NCBI RefSeq assembly: GCF_024139115.2
Contig: NC_085139.1
Location: 137,447,121-137,511,120 of the forward strand
Reading direction: 5' to 3'
DNA from: Armigeres subalbatus
Lineage: Eukaryota > Arthropoda > Insecta > Diptera > Culicidae
DNA length: 64,000 nt
Shown: positions 32,757 to 44,640 of the stretch, piece after piece
How positions within the stretch are numbered: the first letter of the stretch is position 1
How the letters are laid out: every line of letters begins with the position of its first letter
Translations under genes and position numbers: made by a program
The notes under the pieces: generated by a model
What the model saw: only the letters and a program-made list of their open reading frames with translations
Databases searched by the model: none
Told to the model about the DNA's origin: nothing

Positions 32757-33456
32757 AGGGACCCTCCTTAGCCGTGCGGTAAGACGCGCGGCTACAAAGC
32801 AAGACCATGCTGAGGGTGGCTGGGTTCGATTCCCGGTGCCGATCTAGGCAATTTTCGGATTGGAAATTGTCTCGACTTCCCTGGGCATAAAAGTATCATC
32901 GTGTTAGCAGTGTTGGTAAAAACTCAAAATCTCAAAACTCATGGATGATTCAAATCAAGCGTGAGTTGAAACGCACCCAACTCAGCACCTAAAAACTCAT
33001 GGATGAGTTGAATCATCCATTTGAATCATCGTAGGTTTTCTTTTGTTCTCCTTCACTAAAACCAGTGAATTTACGTTTGTCGCATAAAATACTAGACACT
33101 CTTTTATGTATAAGCAATAAATTTCCCAAAATTGATTTCAAATGCGTTTTTGAACCAAAATGATTTTTTAGCAAATGAGTGAAATGATGCGTTTTAGCAT
33201 GAAAAATTCAAGCGTGATGCTTTCCTTTAAAATCGCAGGCGATTTCGTTCGCACGGGAGCGGTCGTTGATTGAGATTTATGAGTGATTTTACCAACACTG
33301 CGTGTTAGCCTCATGATATACGAATGCACAAATGGTAACCTGGCTTAGAAACCTCGCAGTTAATAACTGTGGAAGTGCTTAACGAACACTAAGCTGCGAG
33401 GCGGCTCTGTCCCAGTGTGGGGATGTAATGCCAATAAGAAGAATAAGAAGAAGAAG
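32757..33456 (+). mobile_element. Feilai-type SINE, copy 1, split by a hAT-like MITE
   Basis: The tRNA-like head starts with ccctccttagccgtgcggta and carries an exact pol III B box GGTTCGATTCC near 32823. The body is shared with the three other copies here, and the tail is (AAG)n. The target duplication ATATATCTTA occurs at 32745-32754 and 33457-33466. A 393-bp element at 32908-33300 splits the body. Confidence 0.9.
32908..33300. mobile_element. 393-bp hAT-type MITE inside a SINE
   Basis: The termini CAGTGTTGGTAAAA and TTTTACCAACACTG are perfect inverted repeats. The 8-bp duplication CGTGTTAG lies at 32900-32907 and 33301-33308, and the other Feilai-type copies show the empty site. An 8-bp duplication with a CAGTG-type end is typical of hAT elements. 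Non-coding interior. Confidence 0.93.
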
Positions 33457-33625
33457 ATATATCTTACGAAAATCGTTGCGTTCAGCTATCCTTTTCACAG
33501 GCTCCGCCTTCAGTTCTAGACCAACATTTGAAAAGGGCGGAATTCCATTAACATGAAACCGAGAAAATTGCTCTCCATGTTTCGAGCTTGTAAATCAATT
33601 CCTATTTAGTGAATATTCAATAAAA

Positions 33626-33875
33626 ATTAAACCGTCTAAGACGAATTAAGTACTGTCCATTTAATTCCACCAGTTAATTTTCGTTATCTTTGCAGATACG
33701 TATTTCGACCACAACTGTGTAGTCGTCTTCAGTTGTACTTGACTCGACTTCGAGGAAGTCGAGTCAAGTACAAGGACTGACCACAGTTGTGGTCGAAATA
33801 CGTATCTGCAAAGATAACGAAAATTAACTGGTGGAATTAAATGGACAGTACTTAATTCGTCTTAGACGGTTTAAT
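33626..33875. mobile_element. 250-bp near-perfect palindromic element
   Basis: The two halves are inverted copies, starting ATTAAACCGTCTAAGACGAA and ending in its complement. About 90 bp at each end are perfectly paired (cagatacgtatttcgaccac and its complement at the inner ends). A second pairing, tacttgactcgacttc, lies at the centre, and a short unpaired zone lies between. A TTAA at both edges could be target duplication or part of the arm. The arm text recurs in diverged form near 56990-57045. Confidence 0.88.
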
Positions 33876-33879
33876 ACAT

Positions 33880-34960
33880 TCCACTAAACGAGCTTAATAT
33901 ATTTCCCCCCAATAAAAATTGATTTTTTTTTGCATATTATAGAAGAAAACTACTTTTCTCTTCGATGTGCTGTGCCAAAATATGCAGCTAAGTGTATATT
34001 AGCTTAAGAAATGAAAATTACATGCATTACGCCCAAAATCAAAGTCTCACTGGAAATACGTCATGGAAATTAGTCCTGTTACCAACTGCCTGTATTGTTC
34101 CGCCCAACGGTTCACCGATAAATTGCCTACTTTTAAGTTATTTCTTTACAGCTTGAATTGCGTAGCAAGTTATTCTCAAGAAATAAACCAAATAAAACAT
34201 TAATTTCCAAGTTTTTCATCATAGATTAGGAGAAAATTAGGTTTAATTTGGAGCCACGTCTGTATTTTCTATATTGGGGTAAATTTAACGATTGCGAAAA
34301 ACTGAAAAACATCACGAAAATATGATAGACTTCAACGTTAATATCTCAGCCGTTTCTCGATGGATTCTCTATTTTCTTGGACCATTCGATCAAGGAAGAG
34401 TCAATTCTTCATATCCAATGTATTAAATAAAATATATTGAAAATTATTTACTATTGATAATTTTCTAACAGTTTCGCAATGGGTTTCGGTGAATCAACCA
34501 AACCTATTAGTGCATCGCCTTGAAGTCAAATTAATGCAACAATAAGTTTAGTTCTAATCCTCAGTTCGCAGCCGTAAACCTTCAGCATTGATTACGGTTG
34601 TTGGAAGTGGTTGCTGTAGAAAATTCAAACGCAACGGTACCGAGGGTTAATGCTGAGACTTTGAGAAGAGTAAAATATCATTGTACTAAAGACACACAAA
34701 CTTAAATACAAATAATACTCATTACATACATGGTTCTGCATCACCTTTGCGTACAACGCTGGGCTGCACCTTTGAGTTTTTATATCGTTTTACAATCGAT
34801 TTTACTAATTCAAATTAAACTAATATAAGCAGCATATGATGAATCACTTCTGGGGGTGGACTGATTCTTAAAGAACGTCTCTCATATAATTGGTCTTAAA
34901 GCTTGCCTCAACTCGGTATAGGTACTGATCCACTCACTGAATGGCATTAGTAATGATGCT
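33880..34960. other. Unassigned AT-rich stretch
   Basis: No frame or repeat structure that I can support, apart from loosely related phrases cctcagttcgcagccgtaaa and gttaatgctgagactttgag near 34560-34660. Confidence 0.3.
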
Positions 34961-34963
34961 AAT

Positions 34964-35372
34964 CTGAGAGAGAGAAGCCAGCTCACTGACAGATCGTTTA
35001 TTTACTATGTCTTCTTCTTTTTTATTTGTGTGGAAACCGAGGAAACTCAACAAATCAAAGTAACATTTCATAACGTCGGAAGCTACATTTTTCACTCCAA
35101 TAAAAACTTGTTTGAATTAGCTGATTTTAATGGTTATGAACTTCATTACGTGCAACAAACCCGATTTCTCATAATACGGGATCATTCACATGGATAATTA
35201 CGGGTTCAATTCACTGTAGCAGATATAAGAAAAGTTGCGAACATAAATCGCCGAATAAATAATTTTGGTTACGACCATTTGAAGTTGCATCGCAGTGTTT
35301 ACTTTTTCGGTTCGCAGTGACTGGATCGCGGTAACATTAGGATGAACGTGCGAGCTGTCTTCTCTCTCTCAG
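34964..35372. mobile_element. 409-bp hAT-type MITE
   Basis: The termini CTGAGAGAGAGAAGCCAGCT and its near-complement (one mismatch in the first 20) are inverted, flanked by the 8-bp duplication ATGCTAAT at 34956-34963 and 35373-35380. The interior is non-coding and AT-rich. Confidence 0.9.
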
Positions 35373-35380
35373 ATGCTAAT

Positions 35381-36669
35381 GTTTCATTTTACATGACCTA
35401 ACTGAAGCAGATTTGCTTCCAAATAGTTTCATGTTACATATGCGCAAAACAGCTATTAATATACATTTTTTAGGTTTCATAACGAAAATGCGCTTTTGTT
35501 AAGTTTCCAGTAAAGAACCAAAAAAGAAATCAATAAATTCTATTTAATTATGATTTTTATGCAACAAACTTGGTATCTAGTCACTTCTATGCTATTCCAG
35601 TGTACACATTGTACAAAAATTTAAAGGTACAGAGCTCTCGCGAGAGCCTGCACCTGATTATTTTCGAAAGGCGTATTTCCACTATAAACCTTTCAACAGG
35701 CTGATGTACGCCCCGTAACAGCAACAGCTCCAGCAAAAGGTATGAAATCCTTATTTCGTATTTCTCATTAAACATTCATTATTACAACAAATAAAAGTGA
35801 AAATGCAATAAATATTGACTTAATATGAAGGATAGAGTAAAACCTACCTTATTCACACAAATTTCGCTAAGTTCCTATGCTTTTGAAAGAATAGCGTAAG
35901 AACCATGTTTGGTAAATATAACCAGGATGGAAATCGACCATTTTTTCAAGTATCTCAAAATAACTTTTACTGATAGAAAATATTATTTTTTTCATTACTA
36001 TGGGCTAGTTTGCACCATATTCTATGCATTTAAACGAAAAACTGCAATGTTTACATTTTGGCTGTTCCGCCCTTTTCAAATGTTGGTCTAGAGTTTTACC
36101 AACGTTTGACAAGTTCGGTTACTAATATCGAAAACAATTTTTATTTTTCTTCCGATCTTTGGCGCAATTTGTCGAAACATTTACCCTCTCTTTTATAATT
36201 CATTTGGTATTTTCTCCAGCCTGCATAAAGTCTTCTTACTTTCTCTCCGATATGCCACGGACACTGAGTTTGAATATTTTTGGCATTATATTGTTCAGAA
36301 AGTAGTTTTACAAAAAAATTTCAGCTTTGTGCGACGCTCTTCTTCTCTTTCCGCAGATGATAAAAAAAAACAATTGAAGTACGCTTCTTGTTGTAGGTAG
36401 CCCGATCCTGTTGAGGTCGTTATTAACCAAACCAACGCCAGGCACTTGGACACTGTTATAAACCTCCATTTTCCTTGAAAAATGTTTAATGACAATTCGG
36501 AATCTGTTACCAGGCATACTAAGATTTTACACTGTGTTGCTAAACATTAATTACACTATGTTGTTCTAAACTAAATGGAAATAGATATAGTTATGATAGT
36601 GGATCTTGTGCCCTAATTTATATTATAAATATAATATTAGGTACATTATAACATAAGTCTCAATATTCC
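35381..36669. other. Unassigned AT-rich stretch
   Basis: Short open frames on both strands (for example 35587-35775 minus and 35909-36091 plus) show no recognisable motif. No inverted repeats with target duplications were found. Confidence 0.3.
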
Positions 36670-37340
36670 ATATTCCATAATGGGCACATTGCACATCACC
36701 AAATTGTTCAATTACATTCGGTAACAGTTTTGTCCCTCCTTAGCCGTGCAGTAAGACGCGCAGGCTTCAAAGCAAGACCATGCTGAGGGTGGCTGGGTTC
36801 GATTCCCAGTGCCGGTCCAGACAATTTTCGGATTGGAAATTGTCTCGACTTCCCTGGGCATAAAAGTATCATCGTGTTAGCCTCATGATATACGAATGCA
36901 AAAATGGTAACCTGGGTAAGAAACCTCGCAGTAAATAACTGTGGAAGTGCTTAATGAACACTAAGCTGCGAGGCGGCTATGTACCAGTGTGGGGATGTAA
37001 TACCAATAAGAAGAAGAAGAAGAAGAAGAAAAAGAAGAAGAAGAAGAAGAAGAAGAACAGTTTTGTCACAACTTGCACAAATTATAATGTGCCACGTAAA
37101 AATGTCCCCCCAATTAAGCAAACTATAAAAAAATAGTTCTATTCGCGCGAGTCAATATCCGAACATTTTGATTGTCAGCCGAGCACCCTACCGCCTGTAC
37201 CAGACACGCTAGGTGTTGATGTAAGACGCTGTCATAGAACTACATTCTACCAATGCAACAATGATTGCATTTTCTCAAGTGCAAAATAATTGATGATGAT
37301 CATTGAAAAGCAATGGCAACATGTTGAAAAAAAAGTTGTC
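36670..37340 (-). repeat. Repeat family G, copy 2, split by a SINE
   Basis: Inverted counterpart of 28343-28675. The outer parts (36670-36734 and 37056-37340) match it on the complementary strand, including the A-box-bearing segment near 37190. The 321-bp insert is a Feilai-type SINE. Confidence 0.75.
36735..37055 (+). mobile_element. Feilai-type SINE, copy 2
   Basis: The tRNA-like head starts ccctccttagccgtgcagta, with the B box GGTTCGATTCC near 36798, a shared body and a long (AAG)n tail. The 12-bp target duplication AACAGTTTTGTC is at 36723-36734 and 37056-37067. The uninterrupted family G copy at 28343 shows the empty site. Confidence 0.94.
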
Positions 37341-37358
37341 CATCGTTCGTGTATTTGT

Positions 37359-37465
37359 GGTATCCCAACAAACATTGGGAGCTGATTGAGCGCCTTTTCG
37401 ATCAAAAAAAGCCTTCTTCAGCTAAAAAACTAGCTTATTCAGCTTAAATTGTTTGTTGGGATGCC
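37359..37465. mobile_element. ~107-bp MITE with CCCAACAAAC ends
   Basis: GGTATCCCAACAAAC at the left pairs with GTTTGTTGGGATGCC at the right, enclosing an AT-rich middle with repeated ttcagct. No target duplication is certain. Positions 37466-37947 after it are unassigned AT-rich DNA. Confidence 0.6.
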
Positions 37466-37947
37466 ACCCAATGGAGCAAAATTAAACTATGAATCGACTA
37501 ATTAATTTTTAACATTTTTTTCTTGGTAACTAAATGAGATTTTAGTACGCTTTGACTTTGACTGAGCTAAAGCGAATGTGATACTGCAACTTTCCGAGTA
37601 ACTTGGCCAAAAAATAAATCTGGATGTAGATTGTATAAGCAAAAATTCAACGAAAACTATCGATTTATTGGAATCTTGATGGAAGAAATCTGTTGAAACA
37701 CATACAAGATCTCCTCCAAATGTTAAACAATGTTCTAGAAAGTGGTCGAGGATGGGCATAGCTTTCATTTAGAGGTTGTTGCAAAGCATTTCAATCATCC
37801 TACTCAGACTTATGATTTTTTCAAGAGCGAAAACATGTGAAAAACACTAAATCGATTTGAAGCACACCTAAATTTTAACCGAATGAGCTGAAAATTTCAC
37901 CAGAGCAGAGGTCTATCTTACCATTGAAACCTAACTAACTAAGTTCA

Positions 37948-40353
37948 AGTCGACGCTCATCACCCTGCTCTTGTGATCGCTGTACCTGTGTCCTTGCCTA
38001 CGCTATACGAACCATCGTTAGATAACACTCGGTACGACTTCCGACGTGCGGACTTCAATCTACTTAACGTTGCACTTTCTTCAATTGACTGGCAATTTTT
38101 GGATTCTGATCGAGATCTGGACGTTATGGTACATCTGTTTAGCGATAAGATAAGACGAGTAATTGATTCGCATATTCCGTTACAACGTCCGCCTCCGAAA
38201 CCTCCGTGGACAAACAATCGTCTTCGCAAGATGAAACGGCTTAAGCGAGCTGCCCTTCGGAATTACCGCCATCGTCGTTCACTTTGCTCAAAACGACGCT
38301 TCGCACTTGCTAGCACTACATATAAACGATACAATCACTTCCTTTATGCTCGTTACGTCGATAGAATGCAACGAAGTCTCCGAACATGTCCCAAAAAGTT
38401 CTGGAATTTTGTCCGCACTTAGCGGAAGGACTACCAACATCAATGAACTTGCATGACTTATCCGCTAATACACCTGCCAGCAAATGCGAATTGTTCGCTC
38501 AACATTTCAAAAATGCTTTTCGAGTATGCAAGTTTCAGTCTCCCAAATAGATGCAGCAATACAAGACGCTCCAGCAAATAGTTTTGATTTCCATCTAGAT
38601 GTAATATCTGATGAGCAGGTGCTATGCGCGTTGCGCAAACTGAAATACTCCGTATCATCTGGGCCAGACGGGATTCCATCCGCTGTGTTGGAAAAGTGCT
38701 CAATAACGCTCATCACCCCGCTTGTAAAACTGTTCAACATTTCATTACGACGAGGAGTATTTCCGACTAACTGGAAGGTATCTTTCATGTCTCCGATCTA
38801 CAAGAAAGGCGATAAATGTATCATTGCGAACTACAGAGGAATCACATCACTGTGTGCCTGCTCTAAAGTGTTCGAAATTGTCGTAAACAATGCACTAAAT
38901 ATTCGAATCCTGCAAAAATTATATATCTAGTGCCCAACACGGATTCTATCCGAAAAGATCTGTCAATACAAACCTGGTCGAGTACTCCTCTATTTGCATT
39001 CGTTCCATGGACGCCGGCTTGCAAGTCGATGCTATATACACAGACTGCAAGGCTGCGTTTGATTGTGTCAATCATGAAATTCTTCTAAACAAGCTCGAAA
39101 GGTTAGGAGTGTCTTCCGCGATCGTTCGCTGGTTGAGATCTTATCTATCCGGAAGGTCCATGAAAGTAAGAATAGGCTGCTCAAATTCGGACAGTTTCGT
39201 CATTCCCTCTGGTGTTCCCCATGGTAGTAACTTAGGGCCACTTCTATTTTAATTATTCGTAAATGATGTGATGTATGTAGTGCCAACTGGACATCGAATA
39301 TGCTACGCTGACGATATGAAATTTTACATGATTACATTTCGAGTATGGAAGACTGCGTAGCGCTACAGAAGCTACTGGATTGTTTCCAAGATTGGAGCAA
39401 GCGAAACTGCCTTGTTTTGTGTGTCGAAAAATGCAGCACGATATCTTTCAGTAGAAGTAATCATCCGTATAATTACACATACACCATACACAACAACTGG
39501 AACGGCTAAATGAAGTGACAGATCTCGGCGTAATTCTGGACACCAAACTAACATTTCGTTCGCATTTAGAGTGCACGATTGCTAAAGCTAACAGACAGCT
39601 AGGTTTCATTTTAAGGATGGCTGACGGATTTAACGACCCTCTCTGTTTAAAATCCCTCTACTGTGCATTGACCGTTCAATCTTGGAATCTTCGGCTGTGG
39701 TTTGGTGTCCTTTTAATAAGACATGGATCGAGAGAATTGAGGCTATTCAACGGAAGTTTGTTCGTATTGCCTTACGTAATTTACCTTGGCGTGACGCGCG
39801 AAATCTTCCACCATACGAGAATCGATGTATGCTGCTCGGAATCGACACGCTAGAAAAGCGGAGAACAATGATGCAAGCGGTTTTTGTTGCAAAAGTGCTA
39901 GATTCCCCTGCTCTACTTTCTGATATGAATATATACGTTCCGGAGCGTACTCTACGACGACGAGATTTCTTATATCTGCAACCGCGCAACAGTCGCTATG
40001 GTCAACACGATCCAATTCGGATAATGGCACTGCGCTTCAACGAGGTATTTGAACACTTCGACTTCAATATACCTATAACTAGTTTCGCTAATCAATTAAG
40101 CCGTGTAAACTTAGTATTGTAGTTTTGTTTTTATTTCATGCAATTATTTTAGACATCTGACTATTACTTTTAATTTTTTTTTAAGTTTGTATTGTTTATA
40201 TGTAAATCTGGAAAAGAAATGGGGTTTTTATGCCTGTTTGAGGAAGGCTACAGTTGGCCACCTCAAGCCGGCTTTTCCCCCCATCAAACTTCATTAAGAC
40301 GTCAAGTTAGATGAAGAAAACAAATAATAAATAAATAATAAATAATAAATAAT
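37948..40353 (+). mobile_element. CR1/Jockey-like non-LTR retrotransposon, 5'-truncated
   Basis: It begins inside the endonuclease C-terminus (VDAHHPALV near 37955), runs through RT to the ORF2 end at 40122, then a ~230-bp 3' region ending in an (AATAAATAAT)-type tail near 40310-40353. The truncated 5' end is usual for reverse-transcribed insertions. No target duplication was recognised, because the next repeat starts at once. Confidence 0.78.
37950..40122 (+). pseudogene. ORF2 remnant of the CR1/Jockey-like element
   Basis: Piece 37973-38422 is the linker before RT (RPPPKPPWTNNRLRKMKRLK). Piece 38484-38930 has the RT start (SSGPDGIPSAVLEKCS, ANYRGITSL). Piece 39007-39252 carries YTDCKAAFDCVNHEILLNKL and SGVPHGSNLGPLLF, and the catalytic YADD lies just after at about 39302, beyond an in-frame stop. 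Pieces 39515-39853 and 39682-40122 form the C-terminal region (TDLGVILDTKLTFRSH, WIERIEAIQRKFVRIALR, RYGQHDPIRIMALRFNE). At least four stops or frameshifts separate the pieces. The exact clade (CR1, L2 or Jockey) cannot be settled by eye. Confidence 0.78.
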
Positions 40354-41880
40354 AATTGTGAATACCAGTTGACCGGTCGACTTTAAAAAACTTCTTGAAA
40401 TTTGAACAGATCTAATTACCATACCGCTACCGTTGTTTGCCACATCGCCATTCCGGTGCTTTTCGTAGTGCTGCCGCCACCTTTGGATCACCTCACGTTT
40501 GTTCGTAAAAAGGTTCCCGTTTATGTCCTTACACATATCGGGCAGTGCCACGTGGCCCTTACGTGAACGGTTTAACTTCTCATAGAACTTTCGTGCGTTA
40601 TTAGCGCGGTACAGTTGCTATGTCTCTTCACGGTCTCGATCTTCCTGCTGGCACTTTGTCCTCCGAAAAAACGAGTTTTGTCTGTTCCGCGCCCTTGTGT
40701 ATCGTGCCTCGTTCGCCCTCGTGCGGTGTTGCAGCAATCTCGTCCATGCTACATTCTTCTTCTCTACTAACTGCTCAAATTCGCCATCATACCAGTCGTT
40801 TCTCTGATCCGGGGGCACCGTGCCTAGTGCAGCAGCTGCGGTGTTTCCAATGGCCGATCGAATATCTCTCCAGCCATCTTCAAGAGACGCTGCGCCTAGC
40901 TGCTCTTCCATTGGGAGTGCAACTTCCAGCTGATGCGCGTTTTCTCGGGCTTGTCTACCGTCTTGTAGCCGCCCAATGTTTATCCGCGGTGGACGACTCT
41001 GACGCGTTTTGTACACCGTCGAATGTTTTGAGCGCAGACATACTGTAACGAGGTACTGGTCGGATTAAATATTCGCACTGTGGTAAGTGCGTACGTTCGT
41101 CATGTCGGAGAAGGATTTACCGTCGATTAGAACGTGGTCGATTTAGTTTTCCGTTTCTTGATTAGGTGATTTCCATGTGGCCTTGTGGACATTCTTGCGG
41201 GGAGAGAAAGTGCTTCGGACTACCATTCCGCGGGAGGCTGCAAAGTTTATGCATCGTTGGCCGTTGTCGTTCGATACGGTATGCGGACTATCCTGTACGA
41301 TGACCGGTCTATACATTTCCTCCCTTCCTACATGAGCGTTCATGTCGCCGATGACGATTTCGACGTCCCGCAGTGGGCATCCATCGTATGTCTGCTTCAG
41401 CTGTGCATAGAACGCTTCTTTCTTGTCGTCGGGTCTCCCTTCGTGTAGGCAGGGCACGTTGATGATGCTTTAGTTGAAGAAACGGCCTTTTATCCTCAGC
41501 TTGCACATCCTTGCGTTGATTAGCTGCCACCCAGCTCGATGCCCGCTTTTACACACTGTCTGTCCTGTCCAGCAGATTTCCTGCAGTGCTACGACATCGA
41601 AGTTGCGGGGATGTAATTCATCGTAGATTATCCTGTCGAAACCTGCGAAGCCTAGCGACTTGCAGTTCCATGTTCCAAGCTTCGACTAGGTCGTTGCCGA
41701 TTGTATCGAGTCGTATTATCTTCTATGTCGTTCGTAATGATTGTTTTTACAGGCGGCTTATTTGGCCTGCGCAAACCTCCTGTCTCGTCGCGTCGGAGGG
41801 CCAGGACTTGGGGTTGTGCGCTTTGAGCGGCACACGGTCGCTTTGGCGGAGCCTACTTGCGGATACATGCAGCTTTATAT
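40354..41880 (-). pseudogene. RTE-like non-LTR retrotransposon, endonuclease and RT-start fragment
   Basis: On the minus strand the endonuclease starts near 41690 (ALQEICWTGQ near 41590) and continues through VEIVIGDMNAHVGREEMYRP near 41360 and HKATWKSPNQETEN near 41160. A linker with SRPPRINIGRL and WYDGEFEQLVEKKN lies at 41016-40618, and CKDINGNLF...VIQRWRQHYE at 40551-40400 just precedes RT. The fragment then stops, so RT is missing. The frame is broken several times. It resembles the RTE-like remnant at 23270-24405 but covers the complementary 5' half, so the two are different copies. Confidence 0.75.
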
Positions 41881-41924
41881 AGAAGTTTAACATGCCCACT
41901 GTCAAACCTCACCACATCCTAGGC

Positions 41925-42095
41925 ATCCTAGTTAGTTGCATATCAATCCCTTTTTGATAAAAGATGATAGGGCGTTTTTTCTACTAAATATTTTAAAATT
42001 GACTCATATTCAAGTTTTTCCTAAATATTGACTAATGCGGCTGTGATCCCTTTATTGCACTTCAACGAAAAGGCTGGAAATTAATATTAAGGAAA
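41925..42095 (+). repeat. Dispersed repeat family B, copy 1
   Basis: It matches 55635-55805 in inverted orientation. Shared landmarks are tttttgataaaagatgat, aaatattttaaaa, cctttattgcacttcaacga and aaaaggctgg. Non-coding and of unknown class. Confidence 0.72.
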
Positions 42096-42950
42096 TATTA
42101 TTAACAGCATTTAACACAAGTCGTGTTAATATTAAATCAAAGAGTGGTGTGAAGGATGTCAATTTACAGTGGACTTTAATGGGTATGAATTAATTCCAGG
42201 TCAGAGTCATAAATAGAATGGCAACATATCGTAGCCATCAAGTATTGAGTGCAGAATTGGTTATCGAGTTGAAAGGTTTTCTTATTGAGCGTATCCGAAG
42301 CATCAAATTGGATGCTTGATGGATTTATGTTTTTAAGTTGTGTAACAATTTTGTTGCAGCAATATTCATTGCCACATGATTAGCTTTGACGATGCTGTTA
42401 AATTTTACTTCAGATCCGCAATAAATCGTTCAATAAAACGAAAAATGTCAAATGCTCTATGAGGTTAGAAGTGGTGCATACTGAATTTTAGAGGCCGTTA
42501 CACTGCATAAATGATTCCTAGAAGATTTGATCGTGAAAGACATTTTACATGTAAGTCGTTTCATACTGAGATCTTTTAACAGGTACCTACTATACAAGTG
42601 AATAATTGACATCACTTCTTGGCTTTTTGGTGCTTGAGCTTTAATTGATTTTTATTGGAGAAATTATATCACCTAAGCTCAAAGTGGAAGAGAGAATTTT
42701 ATTTTAAATTTTGGTGATGTACAAAATCGAATGTTCTCGCAAGCAAGCGACGAGTATGAAATCGTTTAGAAGTTGAAAAGTAAGCAAAGTGTCAATGAAG
42801 AGCAACATGAATTGAAATCGCTGTTGTTTCGCCTTAGGCCTTAACCTTCTGGGACTCGCATTGCTGTGAAAAATACAACACGTTGATCAAAAATGATTCG
42901 ATAAAAGGCTCAGGTGCACGGGAAAAAGTGATCAATAATTAATTATTCGT
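42096..42950. other. Unassigned AT-rich stretch
   Basis: No coding frame or inverted repeat can be supported. Confidence 0.3.
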
Positions 42951-43335
42951 CTTTGCCTTTCTCGTACTCTATGTACGAGTAAAGGCTATCCCTATATATT
43001 CGCTCCAGAAACAAACTTTTTATCGGAGGCCCGGAGACCCATAGTGTTATATATCAATCCACTCAGCTCGATGAATTGAGGTGATGTCTGTGTGTATATA
43101 TGTGTGTATGTGTGTGCACCAAAAGTGCAAAAAGTCTAGCTCACTTTTTGGTACTTATCCTAAACCGATTTACTCGCAACAATTTGCATTTGACGAGGAG
43201 TCCTGTCCCATTGTTTCCTATTGAAAATTGATTGGGTCGGACTATTGGATTTTAAGTTATGGCCAAAATATTTTTTTTTATAAAAAAGCGTGTTCAAAAG
43301 TCTAGCACACTTTTTTGGAACTTAAACTAAAAAAT
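42951..43335 (+). repeat. Repeat family A, copy 3
   Basis: It starts with the hairpin GCCTTTCTCGTACTCTATGT continuing to ACGAGTAAAGGC, then has the cccggagacccatagtgtta block, a TG-rich run and one ~150-bp module. The right terminus with its GGTGG hairpin is missing, so its end is approximate. Confidence 0.75.
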
Positions 43336-44640
43336 ACAATGTCAAACTCAATACTAAAAATTGGGCAAAATAATCAAAATCCAACACAAAATTATCTTAA
43401 TTTTTTCCGTTAACCATAATTTCAATGGGTTCATTTAAACTGTAATTGGGAGATGTAAGCTAAATATATCAATTAAATGAACGATCGATACACTAATTAC
43501 GTAAGACTATTTTTTTCCCAACCTGCCATCCCGATCTATTTTTTATACATTTTTTGTATTCACCACAAGAAAGCGTCGAACACCTGCCTCTCCTCAAATT
43601 CCTATGAGGAGTTAAATGCACGCGAATAAAAAATCCAGAATTTAACCTAACAGCTACAAAGTTTAAATCAATTTGCTAACCTCAACGTTTAAACTCCAAA
43701 CCGTGGCAACGAAATAAAATGCTTCTCTTTGGAGTCATATCGAAGAGGGAACTTGATCTTAAAAAGCAAAATTGCAGTCCACCTCTCTTCAATGCTTCCA
43801 TCTGATGCGGAACTGTGATAAGGAAAACTATAGGGTTTTGCTTTTTTTTGCGATCGAGTGACGGTGGTGAAATGGCGGCCGACATCTCGTAGCAGAATTG
43901 CCATCCCCGAGAGGCAAATCTTGGTTTTATGTTTCATTTCGGATTCAGAGTAGGCACCCACCAGGAAAACGGCAAAAGTCACTGCGCTGCTAGTGGTGGC
44001 CGTGGTTGGCTAAAGTGTGAGATGTTTTGCCTTAGCTTTTTGTTAGCACCACACCGGAAGGCGAGAGAAAGCGACTAAGGACTCAAAGAACGGAGCTGAA
44101 AAGGGTTGACTAGCAATGATTGCCGTGACGCCTGGTCACCGCAGAAAAAGTGACACTAGAAAGCGTGGAAGAAAATGCACGGAAAACCCACATCAGCTTT
44201 TAACTGACCGTGTTCTGTTAAATCCAAGAAGTGGGGATGCTCCGTTTGTAATTAGTTGAAATCCGAAGAATGCTTAAGTGATCCTTTTCATTTTGATTTG
44301 TCGTTTAAAATGATTAATGATGGAATTAAAAGTAGTAATTGATTAAACAAACTTATTTTAGGCTATTACGAGCAGCAAATCCGGAAAATCATTCCTAAAA
44401 TTGGTTATTTCCGAGTCTAGAAGTACTGCCGATGATTTTTTTTAACTGTAGCCAACAATTTTACTCGAGCACCACTACGGACACCTTTCCAGCCACCACC
44501 AACAAACATCAGATCTTTCGCCTCAACCACATTTCCGTAGAAGAAAACTTCTAGCAGAGGACCACAAAAGAGCACCATTCGCTAGAAGCGTAGTTATGGT
44601 GGAGCAGCATTAAAAAGGAGCAAAACCTAGAATGACATTT
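43336..44640. other. Unassigned stretch, partly GC-richer
   Basis: It includes a 97-residue minus-strand frame (43689-43982) with no recognisable motif. The part from about 43850 to 44170 is GC-richer and shows no repeat structure, like 14100-15080. It may be single-copy host DNA. Confidence 0.3.

Noticed and set aside
32763..32850. A possible tRNA gene with perfect B box
   Set aside because: The same text occurs in four SINE copies with shared bodies and (AAG)n tails.
36954..37136. Poly-Lys ORF
   Set aside because: It is the (AAG)n tail of a Feilai-type SINE.
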